A stretch of DNA of 64,000 nt from Gemmatimonadaceae bacterium (GCA_013697785.1 JACCWE010000091.1:1-64000), one strand, 5' to 3'. Positions 45,005 through 55,347 are shown, counted from the stretch's first letter. Notes: a model not told the origin generated them from the letters alone. Program-made: numbers and translations.

Positions 45005-46987
45005 ATGCGCCTGCGCAACCCATTCGCCACCGCTCTGCTGATAGCGTTGACCGTCGCTTCGCCGCTCGCGGCGCAGGCGCCCAGCGAGGCGTGGCAGATC
45101 GTGCCGCAGCCGCAGTCGTCGCTCGTGCTCGCACGCGATGGGCAGTTGATCGGCGAGCTCGGCGCGCAGTTTCGCGTGAGCGTGCCGATCCGCTCGCTCC
45201 CGCCGTATGTCGGCGAGGCGTTCATCGCGGTGGAGGACCAGCGCTTCTACAAGCACGACGGCGTCGACATGGTCGGGATGGCCGCGGCGCTCAAGGATGC
45301 GTTGCGTGGGCACGCGCGCGGCGCGAGCACCATCACACAGCAGCTCGTCGGCAACATGCACCCCGACATCATCGATCGCTCCGACCACTCGATCTCGCGC
45401 AAGATCCACGAGCAGAACGCGGCGCGCGAGATGGAGCGTCATTACGACAAGCAGGAGATCCTCGAGGCGTATCTCAACCAGATTCACTTTGGCCACGGCT
45501 GGTACGGGGTCGAGGAGGCATCGCGCCACTATTTCGGCATCCCAGCAGCGCGGCTCTCGCTCGCGCAGGCAGCGACGCTCGCCGCGCTGCCCAAGGGGCC
45601 CGCGCTCTACGACCCGATTCGCCATCCCGATCGCTCGAAGGAGCGGCGCGATCTCGTGCTCTCCCTGATGGCGCAGCAGGGCTACGCGACGGCCGCCGCC
45701 GCCGCCGCCGCGAAGGCCGAGCCGATCGTCACCGCGCCGTCGATGTCGTCGGCGCCGTACGTCGTCGACGTCGTGCGCCGCGAGGCGGAATCAGCGGGAA
45801 TTCCGGTGATGACCGGCGGCTTTCAGATCATTACGACCATCGATGGGCAGCTGCAGACCCTGGCCGCCGACGCGCTCACATCCGGACTCGCGCGTGCAGA
45901 GGCGCGCGCGGGGTACAAGCATCCGCTGTTCGCCACGCGCACGGCCGGAAGCAGCGACTATCTCCAGGGCGCGGTCGTCGCCATCGATCCTGAGGATGGC
46001 GATGTGCTCGCGCTGGTCGGCGGGCGCAACTACGCCGACTCGCGCTTCAATCGCGCGATCAACGCACTGCGCCAGCCCGGATCGTCGTTCAAGCCGATCG
46101 TCTATGCCGCCGCGATCGCCGACTCCTTCACGGCCGCGTCGATCGTTTACGACAGCGCGCTCGCGATCCCGCTCGACCGCAACGTCTATCGCCCGCGCAA
46201 CGACGACGGTCAATTCCTCGGTCCGCTCACGCTGCGCGAGGCACTCGTGCGCTCGCGCAATCCGGTGGCGGTACAGCTCGGGATGGCCGAGGGGATGGAT
46301 ACGATCGCAGCGCTCGCGCGCGCGCTGGGGATCACGACGCCGATCTCGCCGTATCCCGCGAGCGCGATCGGCGCATCGGCGGTGCGGCCGATCGAGATGG
46401 TCGCGGCCTATGCTGCGTTCGACAACGATGGATCGCGTGTGACGACGCGCTTCATCCACAGGATCACCGATGCGAGCGGGCGCCAGGTGTACGCCGAGCG
46501 CAGCGTCGCGCGCGACTCGGTGCTCGATCCGCGCGTCGCATTCGTGGTGCGCGACATGATGCGCGACGTCGTCACCCGCGGCACGGCGACGAGCGTGCGG
46601 CGCTATCTCCCCGAGCGCATCAGTGCAGCCGGAAAAACGGGAACGACGAACAACGACACCGACGCGTGGTTCGTGGGGATGACGCCGGAAGTCGTCGCCG
46701 GAGTGTGGGTGGGCTTCGACAAGCCGGTGCCGATCTCGCCCGGTGCCGCGGGCGGCTCGGTCGCCGCGCCGATCTGGGGTGACATGATGGGTCGTTACTA
46801 TCAGTCGCGCTCGAGCGGTGCGTGGAATATTCCTGAGGGGATCGCGGCGGTGGCCTTCGACCGCGACACGATGGCGCCGGCGGACAGCACGACGGTGCCG
46901 GAACGGCGCTACATGGAATACTTCCTCGAGGGAACGCAGCCCGGGGATCCGTGGATCATCTTCGCGAACGGGCCGATAACGTTTTAG
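45005..46987 (+). CDS. Class A penicillin-binding protein (transglycosylase/transpeptidase)
   Basis: A 660-residue cell-wall enzyme. The N-terminus (1-24, ending LAAQA) looks like a signal peptide that could also serve as an anchor. The GT51 glycosyltransferase has Glu77 in AVEDQRFYKHDG, GASTITQQL and KQEILEAYLNQIHFG. The transpeptidase has SSFK (nucleophile Ser in RQPGSSFKP), SRN and KTGTT. It polymerises and cross-links peptidoglycan. The cleavable-looking leader is unusual, since most relatives have a firm membrane anchor. Confidence 0.93.
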   Translation: MRLRNPFATALLIALTVASPLAAQAPSEAWQIVPQPQSSLVLARDGQLIGELGAQFRVSVPIRSLPPYVGEAFIAVEDQRFYKHDGVDMVGMAAALKDALRGHARGASTITQQLVGNMHPDIIDRSDHSISRKIHEQNAAREMERHYDKQEILEAYLNQIHFGHGWYGVEEASRHYFGIPAARLSLAQAATLAALPKGPALYDPIRHPDRSKERRDLVLSLMAQQGYATAAAAAAAKAEPIVTAPSMSSAPYVVDVVRREAESAGIPVMTGGFQIITTIDGQLQTLAADALTSGLARAEARAGYKHPLFATRTAGSSDYLQGAVVAIDPEDGDVLALVGGRNYADSRFNRAINALRQPGSSFKPIVYAAAIADSFTAASIVYDSALAIPLDRNVYRPRNDDGQFLGPLTLREALVRSRNPVAVQLGMAEGMDTIAALARALGITTPISPYPASAIGASAVRPIEMVAAYAAFDNDGSRVTTRFIHRITDASGRQVYAERSVARDSVLDPRVAFVVRDMMRDVVTRGTATSVRRYLPERISAAGKTGTTNNDTDAWFVGMTPEVVAGVWVGFDKPVPISPGAAGGSVAAPIWGDMMGRYYQSRSSGAWNIPEGIAAVAFDRDTMAPADSTTVPERRYMEYFLEGTQPGDPWIIFANGPITF

Positions 46988-46990
46988 CGC

Positions 46991-47018
46991 ACCGCGATTT
47001 GCGCCGGCCATTCGCGGT
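46991..47018 (+). terminator. Hairpin after the penicillin-binding protein gene
   Basis: ACCGCGA (46991-46997) pairs with TCGCGGT (47012-47018), with a CGCCGG-rich loop. TTTACTT follows within ten bases. It is a likely weak terminator before the next gene. Confidence 0.4.
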
Positions 47019-47033
47019 AGCGACTTTACTTCA

Positions 47034-47744
47034 ATGACCGACCGCCGGTACGACGACGAAGAAATCGCGGCAATCTTCCAGAAGGCTGCCGAGGGTCCGC
47101 AGAGCACATCGCTGTCGGCGCCTCACAGCGAGGGGATGACGCTCGCCGAGCTGCAGGAGATCGGCCGCGAGGCCGGCATCGCGCCGGACGCGGTCGCGCG
47201 CGCTGCGCAGTCGCTCGCGATTCGCTCCCCATCCGACGTGCGGACCTTCCTCGGGATGCCGCTCGAAGTGGGACGCACCATCGACCTCGGTCGCAGGCTC
47301 ACGGATGAAGAGTGGGAGCAGCTCGTGGGCGAGCTGCGCGTGGTGTTCAAGGCGCGCGGCAACGTGAGCTCCGGCGGATCGCTACGTCAGTGGACGAACG
47401 GGAATCTTCAGGCGCTGCTGGAGCCTACGCCGACGGGCCACCGCCTGCGGCTCTCGACCGTGAAGGGCGACGTCCGCGGCTGGACGATGCTCGGCTCTAT
47501 ATCGTTGACCGGGAGCGCAGCTGTCGCGATGGGTGCCGCTGCCGCGGGGCACTTCGGCGCATCGATTGACGCGGTCGTGATGCTCGCGCTCGTCGGCGCA
47601 GGCTCAATCGCGAACGGCGCGCTCAGGCTGCCCAGTTGGGCGCGCACGCGCGGACGGCAGATGGATGCGATCGCGGAGCGGCTCGCGCTGGAAAGCAGCT
47701 CGACGAGCAAAGATTCGAAGAGCGACCCGAAGAAATTAGTTTGA
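47034..47744 (+). CDS. Hypothetical membrane protein
   Basis: A 236-residue protein not assigned to a family. The N-terminus is a predicted helical module (EEIAAIFQKAAEG, MTLAELQEIGREAGIAPDAVARAAQSL) of the kind found in front of membrane proteins in this group of bacteria. A middle beta-rich part (WEQLVGELRVVFKARGNV, LQALLEPTPTGHRLRLSTVKG) is followed by two membrane segments (about 150-200) and a Ser/Lys-rich tail. It ends 15 bases from the convergent kinase gene. Confidence 0.72.
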   Translation: MTDRRYDDEEIAAIFQKAAEGPQSTSLSAPHSEGMTLAELQEIGREAGIAPDAVARAAQSLAIRSPSDVRTFLGMPLEVGRTIDLGRRLTDEEWEQLVGELRVVFKARGNVSSGGSLRQWTNGNLQALLEPTPTGHRLRLSTVKGDVRGWTMLGSISLTGSAAVAMGAAAAGHFGASIDAVVMLALVGAGSIANGALRLPSWARTRGRQMDAIAERLALESSSTSKDSKSDPKKLV

Positions 47745-47759
47745 GTTCAAGATATCTCC

Positions 47760-50402
47760 CTACTGCGGCTGCCTCCCCGACTCGATCATGCGCTCGAATC
47801 GCGGATTGCCGTGGAGCGCAGCGAACGTCGGATCAACCGCCAGGTACGCCGGCGTGATGTAGTAGTGCTCCTTCAGCAGCTTGTCGAGCAGATCCATCGC
47901 GTGATCGTTTTCTCCGGCGATCGCATAGATGAGCGCGAGCGAGTGCTCTGCCTCCGGGCCATCGTTCGCGTCGCGAGCCACGGGGAGAAGCGCCACCGCG
48001 CGCTTGCCCTCGCGGATGGCTTCCTCGCCGCGACCTGCGTACGCGAGCGACAGCCCAAGCTGCTGGCGAAGAAAGGCGTTGTCGGGCACCGAGCGCAGCA
48101 GCGCGACAAGGTGAATGCGCGCCGTATCGGCGTAGGCGACCTGCTTCGCCTTGTTGCCGCGCATCACGTACGACTGCGCGACCACGAGCGCCCAGTTCGC
48201 GGTATCCGCATCGAAGGCTTCCGGGGGAAGTGTGCCGATAAACTCGAGCTGCGCGCTGTCCATCGCCCACATCGCTTCGCGGTAGTGACTGACGAACGCG
48301 ACGACGCGCGTCGAGTCGAAGGTTGCTCCTGTACCGCGAATCGCCGAGCGCGCACTTGCGAGATCGCCGTCCGCGACGAAGGTGAGCGCGCGTAGCTGCA
48401 GCAGCGCAGAGTTCTCCGGATCGATCGCGAGTGCTCGGCCTACTGCCTGCCTCGCTTCGGCGGACCGTTTCATCCGAAGAAGCACGAGCACGAGTCGTCC
48501 CATCGCCTGAGGATCGCGCGGATCGAGAGCGACGGCTTGCGCAGCATGCGCCGCGGCTGCGACCCACCTGCCCATGTGTTCTTCCGCCGTCGCTGCGGCC
48601 GCGAGCGACGGCGCATTGGGTCCATTCGCAAGTCCCTTTTCCGCCTCCCCGAGCCCCTGCGCGTAGTCGCTCCTCACCTGCGTGAGGTATAGCGCTCGGG
48701 ATGCGTGCGCGTCGACCGAGCCCGGCGCCAGCTCGAGTCCGCGTGCGGTGGCATGGTCGGCGGAGTCCGCGAACGCAGGGAGCGGCTGGCTGTAGTAGAA
48801 CAGCTGCGCATACACCCGCCCGAGCGAGCTCCAAGCGAGCGCAAAACTTGAATCGCGCGTGGCGGCATCTCGCAGCAGAGTGATCGCGTGTCGCGTGTTC
48901 GATGGCGTGAATCCCAGCTCCATCGCGCCCTGCGCTCTGAGAAAAGCGTCGTAGGCAAGCAGGTTCGAAGTCGGTCGCGATGCCAGCCGGGCCTCAGCCG
49001 GCGCCGTGAGCGCAATTTGCAGCGCCTGCGCGACCTTCCCGGCGATGTCGGATTGTACCTGGAAGACGTCCGTGAGCGGCGCGTCGAACGGCTGCGCCCA
49101 CTTGTCAGTCGACGAGCCGACATCTACCAGCTCGGGGCTGACCCGAACGCGACTGGCTTTCCCCGTTGCCTTTGCCCATCGCACGCGCCCTTCGAGGACG
49201 TAGCGCACGCCGAGCTCCTCCCCGATCTGCTTTGCGGATTTCGTGGTCCCGCGATACTGCCTCGCGCTCGCCGTGCCGATCACCTCGATGCCCGGCACGC
49301 CCGCGAGCTTGTCGTGAACGGCCTCCGTCATTCCCTCCGCGAAGTAGCTATCGGCCGAGTCGCCCTCGTTCTCGAACGGCAACACCACGAGTCGAATGGC
49401 AGTCGTGGCCAGCGGCGCAGGAGTCGCGACATGCCTCGGTCGCCACGCCAGCGCCGCCAACGCAGCCGTCAGGATCGCCAGCGCTCCGATGAACAGCGCC
49501 GTGCGGGTTGCGCCGCCGACGCGCGCAGGAATCGCTGCGGGCGCGCGCTGCGTCTCGTCGAGTGCGCGAGAGAATTCGCCAGCGGACGTCCACCGATCCG
49601 CGGCGATTGGCTCCAGCGCGCGGCGCAGCACCGCGTCGATGCCGCTCGACACTGCCGGGCGCACCATACAGATCGACGGAGGCTCGCTCGCGAGCATGCG
49701 CGCGATGATCGCCTGCGCCGTCGGCCCGGTGAACGGAGGCTCGCCGGCGAGCGTCTCGTAAAACACAGCGCCCAGCGCGTAGACATCGCTGCGCGCATCG
49801 AGCGTGCGCTGTCCGCTCGCCTGTTCGGGGCTCATGTACTGCGGCGTCCCAATCGATGCTCCCGTCGCGGTGAGCGTCGGTACTCCGGGCCCGAGCACGC
49901 CGCTGTCGAGCGCCTGCGCAATTCCGAAATCCGCGAGGAGTGCGTCGCCCTGCTTCGTCAGCAGCACGTTCTCGGGCTTGATGTCACGGTGGATCACGCC
50001 GCTCAGGTGCGCGTAGTCGAGCGCGCCCGCGAGCTCGCGCACGATTCGTAGCGCATCTTCCACCGAGAGCTGGATCTCGCGCTTCAGCCGCGCTCGGAGC
50101 GTCTCGCCATCCACGAAGGGCATCGTGAACCACAGCCGACCATCCGAGGTCTCGCCCGAGTCAAAAACCCCGAGCACGTGCGGGTGCTGGAGCCTGCCCG
50201 CAGTGGCAACCTCGCGACGGAATCGGTCGGGCCCGAGCGTCGCCGAAGAGTCCGCATGCAGAATCTTGATTGCGACCAGCCGCTGATGCTTGTTGTCGTG
50301 GGCAAGGTACACCGTCGCCATGCCGCCGCGGCCGAGCTCTCGCTCCAGCGTATACGCCACACCGATCGCCGCCTGGAGCATCTCCTGTTCCGCCGGCGTC
50401 AC
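47760..50402 (-). CDS. Membrane Ser/Thr protein kinase with FlgO-like and TPR domains
   Basis: An 880-residue protein. The kinase domain (about 18-285) has GRGGMATVY, Lys46, HRDIKPEN with catalytic Asp140, DFG (158-160) and the APE-loop form YMSPEQ. One membrane helix (about 300-320) leads to an outer part. This starts with an FFAEGMTE/LxGVPGIEVIGTAS-type FlgO/TolB-like domain (about 335-460) and continues with TPR-like helical repeats to the end (DPRDPQAMGRLVLVLLRMKR, AYAGRGEEAIREGKRAVALLP). The layout fits a surface sensor that recruits partners through the repeats. It lies downstream of lon on the same strand, with a terminator between them. Confidence 0.9.
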   Translation of the reverse strand: MTPAEQEMLQAAIGVAYTLERELGRGGMATVYLAHDNKHQRLVAIKILHADSSATLGPDRFRREVATAGRLQHPHVLGVFDSGETSDGRLWFTMPFVDGETLRARLKREIQLSVEDALRIVRELAGALDYAHLSGVIHRDIKPENVLLTKQGDALLADFGIAQALDSGVLGPGVPTLTATGASIGTPQYMSPEQASGQRTLDARSDVYALGAVFYETLAGEPPFTGPTAQAIIARMLASEPPSICMVRPAVSSGIDAVLRRALEPIAADRWTSAGEFSRALDETQRAPAAIPARVGGATRTALFIGALAILTAALAALAWRPRHVATPAPLATTAIRLVVLPFENEGDSADSYFAEGMTEAVHDKLAGVPGIEVIGTASARQYRGTTKSAKQIGEELGVRYVLEGRVRWAKATGKASRVRVSPELVDVGSSTDKWAQPFDAPLTDVFQVQSDIAGKVAQALQIALTAPAEARLASRPTSNLLAYDAFLRAQGAMELGFTPSNTRHAITLLRDAATRDSSFALAWSSLGRVYAQLFYYSQPLPAFADSADHATARGLELAPGSVDAHASRALYLTQVRSDYAQGLGEAEKGLANGPNAPSLAAAATAEEHMGRWVAAAAHAAQAVALDPRDPQAMGRLVLVLLRMKRSAEARQAVGRALAIDPENSALLQLRALTFVADGDLASARSAIRGTGATFDSTRVVAFVSHYREAMWAMDSAQLEFIGTLPPEAFDADTANWALVVAQSYVMRGNKAKQVAYADTARIHLVALLRSVPDNAFLRQQLGLSLAYAGRGEEAIREGKRAVALLPVARDANDGPEAEHSLALIYAIAGENDHAMDLLDKLLKEHYYITPAYLAVDPTFAALHGNPRFERMIESGRQPQ

Positions 50403-50476
50403 CGTGTCATGCTCCCGCGAGTCGTCAAGAATTGAAGTCTACGGATGCATGCCGCACGTCGCCAGCGTGCAGATGC

Positions 50477-50510
50477 AAAAGCGCCGCGGCATTTCTGCCA
50501 CGGCGCTTTT
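50477..50510 (-). terminator. Rho-independent terminator of lon
   Basis: The arms AAAAGCGCCG...GGCA and TGCC...CGGCGCTTTT (50477-50491 with 50496-50510) form a 14-bp stem with one mismatch and a 4-base loop, ending in TTTT on both strands. It lies 29 bases past the lon stop, before the kinase start at 50402. Confidence 0.85.
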
Positions 50511-50538
50511 CCCCAGCATCCATACGATCAGGGTAGAG

Positions 50539-53124
50539 CTACACCCCCGCGTGAACTTCCGCGCTCTCGTCCACCTCTTCGACCAGCGTCGGCTCCCCGG
50601 GCAGAATCAGCTCGCCCTCCGGCTCCAGCGCGATCGCGAACACTTCGTCCAGCGTGCTCACCGTGTGGAAGGTGAGGCTGTTGCGAACCTCCTCGGGAAT
50701 GTCTTCCATATCCGCCTCGTTGTCCTTCGGCAGGATGATGGTCGTGATCCCCGCGCGGTGCGCGCCGAGCACCTTCTCCTTCAGTCCGCCGATCGGCAGC
50801 ACCCTGCCGCGCAGCGTCGCCTCACCCGTCATCGCAACGTCCTTCCGAACCTTCCGGCCGGACATCGCCGAAACCAGCGCGGTCGAGATCGAGACACCGG
50901 CGCTCGGCCCGTCCTTCGGAATCGCTCCCGCAGGAACGTGCACGTGCACCTCGATCGATCCCAGCTTGTCGGTGGGAATGCGGAGCTGCGCCGCATGCGT
51001 CGCCGCATACGTGAGAGCCGCCCGTGCCGACTCCTTCATCACGTCGCCAAGCTGGCCCGTGAGAATGAGCGACACATTTCCCCAACCCGAGACCTGCACA
51101 TCGCCATCGGGCGAGGCTGGTGGTGCGTACAGCCGGCGAATTGCCGCTTCCACGAACATGATGTCGCCGCCCGCAGGCGTGTAGTACATCCCCGTCGCCA
51201 CGCCGACCTCGTTATCCTCGGCCGCGTGCTCCGGGTGCACCTTCGGACGTCCCAGCAGCTCGCGAACATCCGCGGGCGTGATGGTGAGCGAATCGATCTC
51301 CTTCGCCGCGATCTTGCGCGCGACCTTCCGCGCCACCGCGCCAACCTGTCGCTCGAGCTGTCGCACGCCGCTCTCGCGAGTGTACCGCGTGACGATCGCC
51401 GTCACCGCTTCATCCGTGAACGTGACGCCCTTGTCCTTGAGCCCCGCGTCTTCGAGCTGGCGCGGCACGAGATAGGTCTTCGCGATCTCCGTCTTCTCAC
51501 GCTCGGTGTAACCCGAGAACTCCACCACCTCCATTCGATCCAGCAGCGGCGCCGGAATGTTCTGAATGAAGTTCGCCGTCGCGATGAAGAGCACTTCGCT
51601 CAGATCGAACGGAACGTTGAGATAGTGATCGGTGAAGCTGTCGTTCTGCGCAGGATCGAGTACCTCGAGCAGCGCGCTCGACGGATCGCCCTGATACGAG
51701 CTGCCGAGCTTGTCCACTTCGTCGAGCAAAAAGACGGGGTTCTTCGTTCCCGCCTGCTTGAGTCCATTGATCACACGCCCCGGCATCGCGCCGACGTACG
51801 TGCGGCGATGTCCGCGAATGTCCGCCTCGTCGCGAGCGCCGCCGAGTGCCGCGCGGATGTACTCGCGTCCGAGCGAGCGCGCGATCGACTTTGCGATCGA
51901 CGTCTTGCCGACGCCCGGAGGTCCGACGAAGAGCAGAATCGGCCCCTTCGCCATCGCACGCGCCTTCACTTCCTGCTTGTCGGTGATCGGACGCTCCTCA
52001 TCCTCGCCCGTCGCCAGCGTCGGCACGACATCCTCCTTCGCCGACTTGAGCTTCGCCGCCGGGTACTCGCCGGTCTTCTCGACCTCCTCGGCCAGCTCCT
52101 GCGCGCGCAGCTGTCGCACGGCGAGGAACTCCAAAACCCGGTCCTTCACATCGGGTAAGCCATAGTGATCCTCGTCGAGCACCTTGCTCGCGTGACGCAG
52201 ATCGAGATTGTCATCCGAGCGCGTATTCCACGGAAGCTCGGCGACCCACTCGAGATACGTGCGGATGACCTGCGCCTCCATGGACTCGCGTCCCGAGCGC
52301 TCCAGCCGTCCGAGCTCGCGCTCGACTTCCTGACGCGCCGACTTCGGCAGCTCGAGCTTCGAAAGCTTCTCGCGAAGCTCCTCGATCTCGCGGCTTTGAT
52401 CGTCGTCGCCGAGCTCCTTCTGGATCGCCTTCATCTGCTCGCGCAAATACATCTCGCGCTGGCGAGTTCCGAGCTCTTCCTGCACCTGCGACTTGATCTC
52501 TTCCTGCGCCTCGAGCAGTCCGATCTGGCGCTGCACGTGCACGAGCACGCGACGCAGTCGCTCCTCGACGCTCAGCGTCTCGAGCAGTCCCTGCTTCTCG
52601 GCCACCGAGAGCTCGATGTAGCCGGCGACGAGATCGGCGAACTTGCCGGGCTCGGTGACGGAGTCGAGTACCTGATGTACGACCTCTTCGGGAAGACCGC
52701 GCTTCTCGCCAAGCTCGGCGGCACGCTCGCGAATCTCCTTGTGGAGAGCCTCGAAGGCGCTGTCATGCTCGTCCAGCGCATTCATGTCTTCCACCTGCAC
52801 CGAGACGGCTGCGAGGTAGTTGTCGCTTGTGGAATATTGGAGTGCAGTGGCACGCTGCTCGCCCTGAAGCAGCAGCTGAACGCCACCGAGTCCGCGCTGC
52901 ACCTGTCCGATGCGCGCGATCACTCCCATTGTGTAAAGATTGTCCTGAGTGGGCTCTTCCGCGTTGTCGCGCTGCGCTACGGCGAAAACGAGCCGATCGC
53001 CCTTGAGCGCCGCCTCGATCGCGCGAAGCGTTCCCGGCCGCCCAGCCGCAATGGGTGCGGTGAGGCCCGGGAAGATGACGGTTCCGCGAAGCGGAAGTAC
53101 TGGCAGTGTTTGACGTTGCGCCAT
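50539..53124 (-). CDS. lon: ATP-dependent protease Lon
   Basis: An 861-residue protease, longer than the usual ~780-820. The N-terminal LON domain runs to about 200, followed by coiled coil. The AAA+ module has Walker A GPPGVGKTS near 400, Walker B FLLDEVDKL and arginine-bearing TRESGVRQLERQ. The protease domain has the Ser-Lys dyad in PKDGPSAGV (Ser near 740) and IGGLKEKVLGAHR (Lys near 781). The extra length comes from a charged stretch just before Walker A (EKTGEYPAAKLKSAKEDV and on) and one between FVEAAIRRLY and ILTGQLGDVM. ATG 53124 starts the conserved QTLPVLPLRG. Confidence 0.94.
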   Translation of the reverse strand: MAQRQTLPVLPLRGTVIFPGLTAPIAAGRPGTLRAIEAALKGDRLVFAVAQRDNAEEPTQDNLYTMGVIARIGQVQRGLGGVQLLLQGEQRATALQYSTSDNYLAAVSVQVEDMNALDEHDSAFEALHKEIRERAAELGEKRGLPEEVVHQVLDSVTEPGKFADLVAGYIELSVAEKQGLLETLSVEERLRRVLVHVQRQIGLLEAQEEIKSQVQEELGTRQREMYLREQMKAIQKELGDDDQSREIEELREKLSKLELPKSARQEVERELGRLERSGRESMEAQVIRTYLEWVAELPWNTRSDDNLDLRHASKVLDEDHYGLPDVKDRVLEFLAVRQLRAQELAEEVEKTGEYPAAKLKSAKEDVVPTLATGEDEERPITDKQEVKARAMAKGPILLFVGPPGVGKTSIAKSIARSLGREYIRAALGGARDEADIRGHRRTYVGAMPGRVINGLKQAGTKNPVFLLDEVDKLGSSYQGDPSSALLEVLDPAQNDSFTDHYLNVPFDLSEVLFIATANFIQNIPAPLLDRMEVVEFSGYTEREKTEIAKTYLVPRQLEDAGLKDKGVTFTDEAVTAIVTRYTRESGVRQLERQVGAVARKVARKIAAKEIDSLTITPADVRELLGRPKVHPEHAAEDNEVGVATGMYYTPAGGDIMFVEAAIRRLYAPPASPDGDVQVSGWGNVSLILTGQLGDVMKESARAALTYAATHAAQLRIPTDKLGSIEVHVHVPAGAIPKDGPSAGVSISTALVSAMSGRKVRKDVAMTGEATLRGRVLPIGGLKEKVLGAHRAGITTIILPKDNEADMEDIPEEVRNSLTFHTVSTLDEVFAIALEPEGELILPGEPTLVEEVDESAEVHAGV

Positions 53125-53406
53125 TGTGTCGACCTTGTTGTAAGACAGCATCTCAAGCCGGTTCGAGGCCTCCGATCATCAGACCAAGCGGATGGCGAGG
53201 GAAGTCGTTCCGACGTACAAGTCCAGCACCAAACAGGCCATCGAGGCAGAAGTTGCAACTTCTACACGTCGCTTTGACGTAGTACCCCTGCCAGCGCGGC
53301 TGATTGTCTTTTCAGATCGCGCTGCAAATGGTACACTAAGCAGACTCTATTCCTCCCGGAGGGCCGTTGTCCCCGAGGGCTTCTTGCTCCCCCCAGGGGT
53401 TCTCGA

Positions 53407-55347
53407 GTGCCTGATCCCGCCGTGCCTGCGGATGCGGAGATCCGTGCTGTAGCCGAGCGCGCGCTCGCCGCCAATTATGAGCTCGACAACGAGCTTGGGC
53501 GCGGTGGCATGGGCATCGTGTATCGCGCGAAGGACCGCCGGCTGAAACGGCTGGTCGCGATCAAGCTGCTGCCGCCGGAGCTCGCCTTCCGCAGTGAGAT
53601 CAAGACGCGATTTCTGCGCGAGGCCGAGACGGCGGCGCAGCTCAGTCATCCGAACATCGTCCCTATCTACAGCGTCGACGAGCGCGAGGGATTGGTGTAC
53701 TTCGTCATGGCGCTGGTCGAAGGGCCGACGCTCGCGAAGAAGATGTACGAGGATGGGCAAATGTCGGTCGACGAGACGCGCCGCGTGCTGCGCGAGGTCG
53801 CCGACGCGCTCGCCTACGCGCACGCGCGCGGCGTGATCCATCGGGACATCAAGCCCGACAACATTCTCCTCGACAAGGAGAGCGGGCGCGCGATGGTGAC
53901 GGACTTCGGAATCGCGCGCGCGATCCAGGAAGGATCGGACTCGCGACTCACCGCCACCGGCGTCGCCATTGGCACGCCGGCATTCATGTCGCCGGAGCAG
54001 GCCGCGGGCGATCGCGAGATCGACGGACGCACCGATCTCTACGCGCTCGGCGTCGTCGCCTACCAGATGCTGTCAGGACGGCTGCCGTTCCAGGCGGCGA
54101 CGACCGCATCGATGTTGATGAAGCAGATCACCGAGCGTCCGGCGCCGGTGAATCAGCTGCGCGCCGACTGTCCCGCGGATCTGGCGGCGACGGTGATGTC
54201 GCTGCTCGAGAAGGAGCCGGAGAATCGTGTGGCGAGTGCGGCTGCACTCTCGCGCGCGCTCTCCGGCGACGTGACGGTGATTCCCGCGGTGGTCGATGCG
54301 CCGCCGCCGCAGCGCACGTCGTCGCAGGACTGGACGCCGCGCCCGTTCGAGACCGCGCCATCGTCACCGCTTCCCGCGTCGCACGCGCTCTCGAACTACA
54401 GCCCCGCGACCAGCGAGGAGATCGCGCGCTGGATGGCGCCCGAGGTTCGCGCCTTCCGCGGAAAATTCGGGACGTTCGCGTTCGTCAACGCCGTGATCAT
54501 CGCCTTCTCGATCTTCGGCCACGCGGATTTCTTCTTCGTGACGCCCGTCTGGGGCATCTTCATGGCCTTCAAGTATTCGAAGCTGTGGAATGCGGGCTAC
54601 GATTGGCGCGATGTCTTTCGCCAGCCGCGCGATCGCCGCCTCGTGGATCTGGCAGGCGAGACGATCGAGGAAGCGCGCGGGCTGTTCGACAAACAGCGTC
54701 GCTCGCTCCCGCGCCCGCCGCGCATGTCGCTTCCGCCAATGCCGGGCCCCGGGAACACCGGGATGCAGCGCGCCGCGGGCTTCGATCCGAATCGCACCGA
54801 CATGGGTCCGTATCGCGGCACCGTGCAGCGCGCGGAGCAGGATCGGAGCGAGATCATGCGCATGGTGAGCTCGCTGCCGCCGAGCGATCAGTCGCTCGTC
54901 GACGGAGTGATCCCGGCCACTGAGGCGCTCTTCCAGCGCATTCAGCTCCTCGCGCAGGCGACGGCGGCGGACGAGAAGGCGAGCGCGCCCGATGCGCTCG
55001 CGCAGATAGAGTCGCAGATCTCGGAGCTCGAGGCGCAGGCGAATCCACTGGAGCGCGGGAGCGAGGATCGCGTGCGGAGGCTCGCGCTGCTCAAGCGCCA
55101 GCGCCGCGGCGTCGCGGACATCTCACGCCGCCACGACGACGCACGCGCGAAGCTGGACAGCTGCGTGCTCGCGCTGCAGAACATGCGCCTGGACATCCTG
55201 CGTTTGCGTGCGGGAGCGGTCGCGAACGCGGGGAGCCACATTACGCAGCTCACCGAGCGCGCGCGCTCGCTCGCGGATGAAGTGGACGCGGCGGTTTACG
55301 GCGCGGAGTCCGCGCGCGGCTCGAGTGGCGTCCGCGGCGCGTCATGA
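53407..55347 (+). CDS. Ser/Thr protein kinase with 2TM and coiled-coil tail (first of tandem pair)
   Basis: A 646-residue protein. The kinase domain (about 24-285) has GRGGMGIVY, Lys53, HRDIKPDN with Asp147, DFG (166-168) and FMSPEQAAG. A Pro/Ser-rich linker follows. Then comes a hydrophobic two-segment block (about 352-395; FVNAVIIAFSIFG, FFFVTPVWGIFMAF) like a 2TM domain, another Pro-rich linker, and a C-terminal charged coiled coil (about 470-630). The GTG start is at the end of a 282-base gap upstream that is shared with lon. The stop overlaps the next kinase start (ATGA). Confidence 0.9.
   Translation: MPDPAVPADAEIRAVAERALAANYELDNELGRGGMGIVYRAKDRRLKRLVAIKLLPPELAFRSEIKTRFLREAETAAQLSHPNIVPIYSVDEREGLVYFVMALVEGPTLAKKMYEDGQMSVDETRRVLREVADALAYAHARGVIHRDIKPDNILLDKESGRAMVTDFGIARAIQEGSDSRLTATGVAIGTPAFMSPEQAAGDREIDGRTDLYALGVVAYQMLSGRLPFQAATTASMLMKQITERPAPVNQLRADCPADLAATVMSLLEKEPENRVASAAALSRALSGDVTVIPAVVDAPPPQRTSSQDWTPRPFETAPSSPLPASHALSNYSPATSEEIARWMAPEVRAFRGKFGTFAFVNAVIIAFSIFGHADFFFVTPVWGIFMAFKYSKLWNAGYDWRDVFRQPRDRRLVDLAGETIEEARGLFDKQRRSLPRPPRMSLPPMPGPGNTGMQRAAGFDPNRTDMGPYRGTVQRAEQDRSEIMRMVSSLPPSDQSLVDGVIPATEALFQRIQLLAQATAADEKASAPDALAQIESQISELEAQANPLERGSEDRVRRLALLKRQRRGVADISRRHDDARAKLDSCVLALQNMRLDILRLRAGAVANAGSHITQLTERARSLADEVDAAVYGAESARGSSGVRGAS

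Noticed and set aside
50290-52158. A 622-codon plus-strand frame opposite lon
   Set aside because: Antisense to Lon catalytic domains and biased in composition; not a gene.
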